Below, one piece after another: positions 21,840-30,507 of a DNA stretch of 64,000 bases. The DNA comes from Aphelenchoides besseyi (lineage: Eukaryota; Nematoda; Chromadorea; Rhabditida; Aphelenchoididae). The translations under genes and the position numbers were made by a program. The stretch's first letter is position 1. The number at the start of each line of letters is the position of its first letter. The stretch lies in contig JAMPIQ010000003.1 in NCBI GenBank assembly GCA_024699855.1, forward strand, positions 8,866,001-8,930,000, written 5' to 3'. Under the pieces are notes generated by a model, which saw nothing but the letters and a program-made list of their open reading frames with translations, was not told the origin of the DNA and did not search any database.

Positions 21840-23351
21840 ATGTACGATCCAACTGACTTGGTTGCATTCCTTCTTCTCATTACGATTCCAAGTTTCCTTC
21901 TCGTGAACTGCAAAGGAAAGGTAAATTTAGCGGGATTTTATGTGAATTCAAATGACTTTCAGAAGAAGAAGAAACCGTCTGCAATGCAATTGGAAGATCC
22001 GGACGATCCAAAGAGTGGGGACGATGAAGAAGGCGGAATGCCGAAATGTGCAATGAAACCAACCGGAAAGCCAAGTTTTACGGGCGGTTCCAATCAACGT
22101 AATTTTGTGGAATCTCCTTTCATTTACGTTCAGTTTTTAGCTGCAGCACCGCTTCCTCCAGCGCCTAAACCGCCAGTCCAAGGAGGAATTGCCGGTAAGG
22201 CTGACAGCTTTGTTTACTTGCTAGTTTCAAGGAACCTATGATCCGAACTATCAGACGATGGCTGGATTGGGCGCTGGAGTTTTCGGGGCTGACAAAGCGC
22301 AACCGGCAGCTCCACAACCTCAAGCTCCGAAACCGCCGGCCGTTGGCGGAATTGCAGGTATGAATTGTTGATTGGATTTGAATTTGAAGTTCCAGGCACT
22401 CACGATCCAAATTACCAAACGTTGGCTGGCATTGGCGGCGATGTCTTTGGTGGCGACAAGAAAGTTGGCGGTGCAGTTCCAGCAGCACAAGCACCAAGAG
22501 TCCCGGCTCAAGGCGGGATGGCCGGTAATTAACTGTTTGAATCAGTCCAATATCTTTTGATTTGCAGGAACTCAAGACCCGAACTATCAAACGTTGGCTG
22601 GAATTGGTGGTGATGTTTTCGGAGCCGATAAGGCAGGCGGAGCGCAACCACAAAGACCGAAAGCACCCGCTCAGGGAGGAATTGCAGGTAATTTGTACAA
22701 GAAAAGAAGTCGATAGAATGTCTTTTAGGGACTCACGATCCCAACTACCAAACTTTGGCGGGTATTGGAGGAGATGTGTTCGGACAGGACAAGAAAGCAG
22801 GTGGAGTTCCGGCGGCTGCTGGCGGTCCGAAAGCTCCGATCAATCAAGAAGCGAAGGTAAATCAACAGTCAAAACCACTCAATAAACTTGTTCTCAGGCG
22901 GGAACTGCCGATCCCAACTATCAAACATTGGCGGGAATCGGTGGTGACATCTTCGGAGCCGACAAGAAAGCTGCAGGTCCAGTCGGCGGTGTTCCTCGTG
23001 CTCCACAAGCTCCGGCAAATCAACACGCGAAGGTGGGTGCTATTCTTTGTTTCTTCGTCTATTCAGTTTGCAGGCTGCCACCGCTGATCCGAATTACCAG
23101 GTTTGCCATTTCACGGCTTCATCCACTCTATGTTTAGACTTTGGCCGGCATTGGAGGAGACGTGTTTGGAGCTGACAAGAAGGCAAGCGCTCCGAAAGCA
23201 CCAGTCGCCCCAATGAATCAACAAGCAAAAGTGAGTTGCAGCAACCCAGATTGAGTAATGAATTTGTCTTCAGGCGGGAACTGCCGATCCCAACTACCAA
23301 ACGTTGGCTGGTCTCGGTCAAGACGTTTTCGGCGCTGACAAGAAGAAGTAG
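21840..23351 (+). CDS. membrane-anchored protein with eight exon-encoded repeats
   Basis: Eleven exons: 21840-21920, 21963-22098, 22141-22194, 22232-22357, 22396-22524, 22568-22687, 22729-22856, 22898-23032, 23074-23100, 23138-23230 and 23274-23351. The N-terminus has one TM helix (LVAFLLLITIPSFLLV) followed by a Lys-rich and acidic stretch. Then come eight copies of DPNYQTLAGIGGDVFGADKK-type repeats joined by Pro/Ala/Gly-rich linkers; each repeat corresponds closely to one exon. Most repeat introns are in phase 1 or phase 0 and about 40 nt. The structure implies exon duplication. I do not know the function; a cytoplasmic scaffold or a structural role is possible. AATAAA is at 23405. Confidence 0.85.
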
Positions 23352-23800
23352 TGATTTCATCTTCGGTTTCCGTTCTTTTCCATGGTCCTCTTTCTTTCGT
23401 TCCCAATAAACACTAGTCTCGCATGCAAACTGTTTTTTGATTCAATTTCTCGAGCAGATTAAGATGTAGACGAACTCTTGTTGTCAATGCAGGTTATCTT
23501 TTTATCGGCGTTCAAACTATTTGTAGACATACAAGGACACTTCTAGCAAATTTGGCTAACAAGTAAGATGGTCAAGAGGACTTCTACGAGCAAATTGGAA
23601 TCACGTTCGCAGTCGTTCATTTGCCACCGATGGTTTGGATTCTGACTTGCCATAAACTCTACTGCTTTCTGGTTCTTTAGCTTCTTGCAATCAACACAAA
23701 AAGCTAGAATTAAACTACTGATCCATCTTCGGCCGCATGGAATGACAATTAGACAGCTTCTACACGACTCACAACCTTCCATTTGACGTATACAACGAAA

Positions 23801-24367
23801 ATGCCTATGATTCCTGCGGTCGTTCATCACGTCGAATCGTTGGGACTTGCTGCGTGGCTGTGGATATTCATTGTGTAAGTTGACAACAATTCGATTTTCA
23901 GAACCTTAATAATTACTTGATTGTCCATGTCCTCTGCCTGTGCTTCACATTTTCTGTTTGAGTGTCAAAAGGTTTGTGCCTTCAACAGCCAAAACAATAT
24001 TGCTTGGAAGAAAAATTTGATCAACTACTACGCTCCGAATGAAACAACTTCCACACATTTCAACTCAAAACGCAAAGCAGTTGACCACAAGGCCCGAGGT
24101 TCATGGAGACACAGCGACCATCACCTACGACATTGTCGAAGATTTGGACTCAAAAAAAGGAAACGTGAATCAATAGAGGTATCCGATGGAAATGTCGCCA
24201 ATCAGTTCATCCGTGAAAACGGTACGCGAATCGTCTAAACTAGTAAATTTGCTAATTCATTAGCTGAACTGGAACAGAACTCCAAATCAACAAAAAGTCC
24301 ACTGAACCCGTCCATACAAACAAATCCAACGGTCATTGAAATTTCAGCCGTTTTGAACTCGACTTAA
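23801..24367 (+). CDS. possible small membrane protein, exon structure uncertain
   Basis: The frame from ATG 23801 encodes MPMIPAVVHHVESLGLAAWL and a hydrophobic WIFI end, a plausible TM segment, up to a donor at 23873. A downstream open frame (about 23961-24222) with donor GTACGC joins in phase to the last exon (24264-24367), which ends in TAA. The link between the first exon and this frame is unclear: the nearest CAG would make a 29-nt intron, and a GAG acceptor near 23960 is the alternative. A different frame between 24070 and 24150 also looks protein-like and meets the other at an A7 run. Confidence 0.35.
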
Positions 24368-24410
24368 CTTTCCACCACTCTGCAGTATTAAATTAGTAAC
24401 TTTTATTCGA

Positions 24411-24725
24411 TTAATCTTCATACACGTATCCATAATAAGCAGGATGACTGGGAGACAAGTAGGTGCACAGACATTTGCAATTCGAATGAACGTCACAAAT
24501 TCCACCGCCCGACCCACGATCAATACACCAGTTAGCACACTTGACGTTGCATTTGCTAGCACAAACGTTGTCTTCCGGAGCGATAGTCGAAGAACCTGAA
24601 ATGACAGTAAAAGAATAACGAAATATTGACAAACGTTGTTTTTCGGCTACAACTCCAAGATGGAAGACCGAAGAAGCGATAATCCACAGCATCGAAAAGA
24701 TAAGAACACGAGACAAAAACAACAT
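24411..24725 (-). CDS. secreted defensin-like (CS-alpha-beta) cysteine-rich peptide
   Basis: Exons 24725-24635 and 24595-24411. A signal peptide (MLFLSRVLIFSMLWIIASS) precedes a short mature region with eight cysteines. It includes C-x3-C (CANWC), then GIC (G-x-C) and CKCLC (C-x-C). That order, C-x3-C, G-x-C, C-x-C, is the signature of CS-alpha-beta defensins, which nematodes also make (ASABF type). The 39-nt intron is stop-free and a multiple of three, so retention would insert 13 residues before the cysteine domain. An antimicrobial or toxin-like secreted role is inferred only from the fold signature. Confidence 0.6.
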   Translation of the reverse strand: MLFLSRVLIFSMLWIIASSVFHLGVVAEKQRLSIFRYSFTVISGSSTIAPEDNVCASKCNVKCANWCIDRGSGGGICDVHSNCKCLCTYLSPSHPAYYGYVYED

Positions 24726-24954
24726 GATCGCACGACAATTCCACTTTGGAGAACTCGTTTAAAATGAACGACCAAACGCAAGAAATGAGTTTACACTCAA
24801 GAAAGAAGTCTTTCAATTTCAAATTAAAATCTAACAAGTGCTTGTCATCGGTACCCGCTGTAATTTGACTTCGTTGATATCAATCGACGCGTATCGATGA
24901 GCTGAGCATTACTGTATAAGTCATTTTTGCCCAATCGCAGAATTGGCCGAGTTA

Positions 24955-25180
24955 TTGGTCAAAAAGCAAAAACACTAGTATTGCTAAAATCGTAGTATCG
25001 ATCATGCTGATTATCGTGGTGAAGTCCGTTTATCCTTATCTCACTTCATTATGGGGATATTGGCCGTTTTATTTGGGCAACATTCACTCCGATTTATGGT
25101 CCGCTAATCTTCCCTCGGAAGTGTGAGCTGCAATAGTCGAGTGAGCAAGTGATGGGCTTGCGAACTCTTTTGGAGGTTGC
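24955..25180 (+). repeat. left arm of 226-bp perfect inverted repeat
   Basis: By eye this is identical, base for base, to the reverse complement of 25354-25579. The spacer between the arms is 173 bp. Beyond the outer ends, homology continues imperfectly for about 30 bp. The arm carries the small ORF at 25004-25126 and a tRNA-like segment at its inner end. Confidence 0.85.
25004..25126 (+). CDS. left-arm copy of a small membrane-protein gene (5' end unresolved)
   Basis: From the Met codon at 25004 the frame encodes 40 residues that are identical to the right-arm protein. The frame stays open upstream to about 24930 and remains homologous to the right copy, with an in-frame 12-bp insertion before 24955. 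No upstream ATG is visible, so the N-terminus may come from a spliced exon (a TATAAG site precedes it) or be lost. Confidence 0.35.
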   Translation: MLIIVVKSVYPYLTSLWGYWPFYLGNIHSDLWSANLPSEV

Positions 25181-25353
25181 AGGTTCAATTCTCTCTGCTG
25201 TCGAATGCAAGTTGCTGTCTTGTATCCACAAAGCAAAAAGGAAAAGGAGTAAATAGTAGGTGACTACGAGGGATCCAATCGACTTTTTTTACTTTTTGGA
25301 GTCGTTTTGGTAGAACGCAGCACTTGAAAAAGACAATCGAAGAAATCGAACTC

Positions 25354-25579
25354 GCAACCTCCAAAAGAGTTCGCAAGCCCATCACTTGCTCACTCGACTA
25401 TTGCAGCTCACACTTCCGAGGGAAGATTAGCGGACCATAAATCGGAGTGAATGTTGCCCAAATAAAACGGCCAATATCCCCATAATGAAGTGAGATAAGG
25501 ATAAACGGACTTCACCACGATAATCAGCATGATCGATACTACGATTTTAGCAATACTAGTGTTTTTGCTTTTTGACCAA
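25354..25579 (-). repeat. right arm of 226-bp perfect inverted repeat
   Basis: The mirror of the left arm. The inner ends of both arms stop at GGTTGC and are followed by different but similar T-arm-like sequences in the spacer. Confidence 0.85.
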
Positions 25580-25635
25580 TTCTGCCCATGGGCAAAAATA
25601 AGCATGCTATTCAAAGCCAGCGTAAAATTGCGCAT
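25408..25635 (-). CDS. small hydrophobic protein in the right arm
   Basis: A 75-residue frame starts at ATG 25635. It has a central hydrophobic segment (IAKIVVSIMLIIVVKSV) followed by an aromatic-rich tail (WGYWPFYLGNIHSDLW). A single TM helix is likely. The left-arm paralogue keeps the frame, with only a 12-bp (four-codon) length difference, which suggests coding constraint. I do not recognise the family. Confidence 0.45.
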   Translation of the reverse strand: MRNFTLALNSMLIFAHGQNWSKSKNTSIAKIVVSIMLIIVVKSVYPYLTSLWGYWPFYLGNIHSDLWSANLPSEV

Positions 25636-26267
25636 AGACTGATATATAATTCAGTCAAAACTGGCGGGGACCACTCAGGACCTTTCCTTGTGAGTGAAAT
25701 GAACGAAGAACGAGAAATGAAAGTTCAAAGGCTTAAGTTGATGAGCGAAAGTTTATTGGTCTACATTGTGAATAGCAGTTAAGCTACTCTGATTAGTCAT
25801 CAATCATGTGGAAATCTTTTGAAAAACCTTTCGATTTTGTCTACGCATCTTATTGTCACATCCAACTGTTCTTACGTGCACTTGATTATTTCTGATAGTT
25901 TCGTCACCTGTGGTAACCTTTGTAGAGAGGGGCGTAAAGAAACACAGCAATCGAATCTTTGCAAACAAACACACATCAGTGGAATTTCACGACTTTCTGG
26001 AATAGGACTGTGGCTTTTAAACGATTATCAGAACATGGTTTTTAAATTACAAATTCAACAAATTAAACGCAAACTAATTGGTCTGCAACAAGTGAACACA
26101 CAAACTGAACAATTTTGAAGACCATAACAAAGACCAGAAACCGTTTGCTCACTAACCGCCAAGCATTTCGATGTGTTTATGATCATGAAAGTATAATTGC
26201 AATCGATTACTTTGGAGCTAAATCCACTGACACAACACTCTACAAAGAGTAAAGTTAAGGTTTTATT
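25636..26267. other. intergenic region
   Basis: Only short unsupported frames are visible (for example 25819-26118 on the plus strand). A 14-nt stretch at about 26166 (CATTTCGATGTGTT) equals the loop region of the SL RNA units, but no Sm site or hairpin accompanies it. Confidence 0.4.
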
Positions 26268-27506
26268 TCAGGAACCTACGGTTTCCTTTTTGGCAGCATC
26301 TAGCGACGGTTTTGTTTGTGCATCGGCCTTAATTTTATTCCGTTTTTTTGATGAGAATTAGCTCTTACCTTCTTCTCTTTCCCGGTTTTCATCGACTCTT
26401 CTTTCACGTTTGTCGGTTGGTTGTTGACATTGACATCGGGAGTCAGAATCGCAGTTTTCAGACCGTCCTAAACATCAATCACTTCATCCACTAGTGCCTC
26501 GGACTCACGTTCTCTTTTTCGATTGCAGTCAAAAGAAGCTCCTGTTCTTGGACCCTTGGAGCTACTGCAAGTAATTGAAGTGGAGCAGGCTTTGCCTGTG
26601 CAACATTTAGTTTATCAAGTGCCTCTTGCACTCTTTCTTCGTACGTTTTCTGCAACCTTTTATTCCATTTTTTGAACTTGCGTTCCATCTCCAACAAGCA
26701 GCAACAAGTGGTGAATATAAGGAAACAAAAGATAGCGATAATCGAACTAAATGAACAGTCAGTCTGGTAGACAAGAGCTGGAACTTACACTAAAATGCTG
26801 TTAATAATCCAAATCACTTCTGTGTTATCCTCGTAAGGAAGAAACTGAAGTTCAGGTTCAGGCGGATAAATAGATCCAAACTAAACGCTTAAAATTAAAC
26901 AAATCGATTAAAAAACTCACAAATCGAAAAAGCAAGTGAGTTTTTTCACGAGAGAACGAAACTGAAGTATCGATCGTATACTTCGAGCGTATTTCCGTGG
27001 ATTTAACAAAGTTCACATTACATGGCCAATAAAAATATTTTTGGAAACTAAACCGGACTCCAATAAACACTGGCTCAACTTCTATGGTTATTGGAAAATC
27101 GTATTTCACACCCTCTAAACTCAATTGTTACCATCAACAACAATTCCACTTACTTACTTATGTAATAATGATTGTTTCTCATGTATATTTTACTGGAGCA
27201 GTTGCCGAACGTCATAGTAAATCTGAAATTCTGTGTGCATCTCATTTTTTGAATCACGAACTTACACTGTTTCGGGTCCGGGTGCACTTTTTATCAACTG
27301 AACCTGCACTTTAAGATACGTGTCGGGAACCAACAGCGTCGTTTTACCCGAATTGTAACTGGAATTGAACTGCCTGAAAAATTCAACGATGAAAACATCT
27401 GTTTCACGACTTTAACTCACGCTTCTTTGCCTACTTGTTTGAAAACTCTACTTTGATTCGTAACATTTAAGGCGCATACGAAGATCAACAAGATGGTTTT
27501 GAGCAT
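26268..27506 (-). CDS. type I membrane protein with cytosolic coiled coil, unrecognised
   Basis: Eight exons (27506-27421, 27373-27266, 27222-27158, 27114-26921, 26880-26789, 26746-26509, 26467-26369, 26327-26268) join in phase. Order: signal peptide (MLKTILLIFVCALNVTNQ); an extracellular beta-rich region of about 180 residues (TTLLVPDTYLKVQVQL, YDFPITIEVEPVFIGVRF); one TM helix near IINSILVSIIAIFCFLIF followed by CCC; then a basic, coiled-coil-like stretch (MERKFKKWNKRLQKTYEERV) and a Lys-rich end. The topology is convincing and the family is not recognised. The juxtamembrane cysteines could be palmitoylated. Confidence 0.7.
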
Positions 27507-27875
27507 CGAAAACCAATCGACTGAATGAGCAAAATGAAGAATGAGATTAGAGTATTGAAAGCAGAGATTAGCAATCCAAATTTGAAAGTCCAACTTATCG
27601 TTGACAATGTTAACAAAATGAATTCTTATTAAGATTGCCACTAAATGTTCTGTCTGTTAGCTTTACACGAGGTCGTTTGTGTTATATTTTGGAAGCACAA
27701 AACTTTTGTTTTCTGATCGAGACAAAAATGGCAACTTTGTTTGTTCAGCAATCCACTTGTCGGATTAAGAACCTTATGCGATTTGCGGTTTTTATAAATG
27801 CGGATGTTTACTCTCTTTCTTTTTACGGGAACTCGATTCAACGAATAGAACGAAACGGAAGGAAGTCGTAAATGA

Positions 27876-30390
27876 ATGCTCTTAGTGAAATTCAATTGGA
27901 CGACATTTGGTTTATTGGGATGTCATAGATTGGTTGTTTTGACGTTGATTTTACTTTCGATTCCATCAGAAGGTTGTTTGTCGTTTGCTGGTTGGGATTG
28001 TGACGATTCCGGTGGTCGAGGTGGCGGTTTAGGGTACTTGGGCGAATGGCTTGGAATACCCGATCTACAAAGTTAGTCAGCAAGCCTTCAAAACTGACCG
28101 AGATGTTGCAGAGTTTCTGGGCGGCGACATTGAGATCGACTTTTCAACGTTAAATCCGTTGATCAAATATCGTAAGTACTCTACGAGATTCTTTTCATTT
28201 TCGTATGTTAGCAAGTTTGTTCGGTCAATTCAAAATTCGACAAGCTTGCGAGTTGAATTGTCGATCGTTTGATGCCTTTGGCACAGAACCGTGTCGATGG
28301 CGCAACGAGTGGACTTTTGAGTGTTGTCCTGATAGCGGTGATCGGTTAGACTGGGTACGTGCAAAATATTCGTGGGGCGTTGAAGAGGGAATCACGATCT
28401 TCGGAACGGAAGAACGTGCAAGTAAGTTTGAAATGACAATCTTACATATTGTTTAGAACGTTATTACATTCTTGTTGGCTCTCAAGAGAAACTCGATCCG
28501 GAAGCGTCGGCGATGCTCGTTTCGGATCCGATTCAATGTCAAGAAGGTGATGCATTTTTGAAGTTTCGCTACTGGACTTCGCCGCGGACTTCAATTCGCG
28601 TTTGTATTCGGAATACGACAACAATTCGTAATTTCGATTGGTGTAGTGCTGAGATTACCAAAGGCGATCCGGGTCCGGCAACCGTGTTGATTCCTGGGTC
28701 GATAATGTATGACTTTGAGGTGGTTTTACATTTGTTTATAGTTTTGATAACAATTGATTTTAGATCGTGATAGAAGCTAGAAACTTTTCATACGACGCTT
28801 TTGGATTCCAAGGTGGTGTTGTAATTTTGGACGACATTTCGTATAACGCAACGGCCGTTTATAACTGTCGGAATAGTAAGATGAAATTTGATTTCAAGTT
28901 TTAATGTTAACTTTAGTACCTCATTATGAGCCGCTCATTCCAATTCCTGACAATACATGTGGTCAACTGAACTGTGAATTTGAATCAGAAGAACAATGTT
29001 ACGAACGTTTAGCGGACTCCGGTTGGCGACATGCAATTGAGCCGACCGGCAACGAGCACACGGGAGTTCGATTACTGCGACGTGGAGCTTATGCTTATGT
29101 CAAAGGCGAAGCTGCACAGATTTTAAATTTGGGTCAAGACTTTGTGATTCCACGTCAACTGATTCTCGGTTTCTGTTTTTACATGACCGTTGAAGGCACG
29201 AAATTGGCCGTCGAAAGCGAAATTGAAGGATATCAGTTGTCACGGTCAGTTGAGAAGTACATGAACAAACGTTTGGATTTAGACTCGCTGAATTTTCTTT
29301 TGTTCTCAAGCAACCTCATCAATGGCAATGCGTTCAAGTGATCTTGCAACCTGGTCGTTACAAAAGGCTCCAATTTGTTGCCGCAAAAATACCCAACGAT
29401 TTATCGTATTTGGCTCTTGATGAAGTCCACCTATTGGAACTTGACGGCGATCAGTGTGCATGCAAAAATGATCAAATCGTTGAAAGCAGATGCACAAACG
29501 ATTTCACACACGGCAACTTTTCTGTTTCTTTGGACTTATCCACGATCTCTTATGTTCATGGCACTGAAGCAACTGTCGTATGGGATGAAACAGGAATGAG
29601 AATTGATAGCGTGTCCAATCAACAAGACATCACTACAACAACGAATCCGACAGTCGAACAAGACTTACTTCCTGAGCTTGTTCAATTACCTCAATTAGCA
29701 GCTGATTTGAATTCGGAGATCGAACTTCCAACAGAAAACGTTGAGAAACTAACCAAATTCGGCAATGAATTCGTACAATCGAAGTTCATTGAAAGTGCTA
29801 CAATTCAACCGTTGGGTTTGCCACTTCCACCAAATGCTCAAATTCCAATAGTTACTGAAGAGAAAAGCGGTTTTGACTGGACATTCGATGGTAGCAGTTT
29901 GACAAAAAGACTCGAACACGAGTTTCCGTCAGATATTAAGGAAACAATTGAAAATGAAGACCCAAATTCCAGTAGTCGTCTGCTTCTGTTATTACCACCA
30001 CCAAACTTCTCTTCGTCCGAATCAAATTCAACAGTCAACGAATTGATCAATCAACTGTTTTTCGAAACGACCACAAATTTCACTGAGACGAAGAACATTC
30101 AACTAACTGAGATTCCACCGAGTTTTCCAATTGAACGTGATTTGGACATTGAGCCTGTCAATCAGTCCGATGAATTGAACTTGTTAACGAGCATAAACTC
30201 CAAGGAATCGAGTTGGATTACGTTTGGCGGTTTTAGCGACACATTAGGGCCCTTGGATTTCAAAGTCGATTCGAAAGCCAACTTTCAAACTCAACCCATT
30301 GCTCAACAAGTCGACAAGAAGACTGCTAAATGGCAAATCGAAAAAAGTGGATTCTCGTTTCCTCGTCGTCATTGGTGGCAAAAACTTTAA
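27876..30390 (+). CDS. secreted protein with two MAM domains
   Basis: Exons 27876-28033, 28077-28171, 28212-28421, 28457-28719, 28764-28875, 28917-29244 and 29283-30390. A hydrophobic signal segment (RLVVLTLILLSIPSEG) is followed by two MAM-type domains. The first has CELNCRSFD, a CRW..EWTFE block, FLKFRYWTS and GGVVILDDISY. The second has CGQLNCEFESEEQCYERL, ILGFCFYM, ILQPGRYKRLQFVAA and LALDEVHLL. The final 300 residues are Pro/Asn/Ser/Glu-rich without a TM helix. MAM domains mediate extracellular adhesion. An upstream out-of-frame ATG at 27872 overlaps the start and could dampen translation. AATAAA follows the stop closely. Confidence 0.82.
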
Positions 30391-30507
30391 AGGAATTTGA
30401 GTTGTTTATTTGAAATAAACCAAATTTTATTGCAAAATTACGACTGCGCATCAGATGAGAAGTTTGTGAAGAAAAAAGAGATCTGCGCAACAAAGAAGTT
30501 TAAACGT

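Noticed and set aside
26158..26185. 14-nt match to the SL RNA loop region (CATTTCGATGTGTT)
   Set aside because: No flanking stem, Sm site, leader or promoter block; too short to call an SL fragment.
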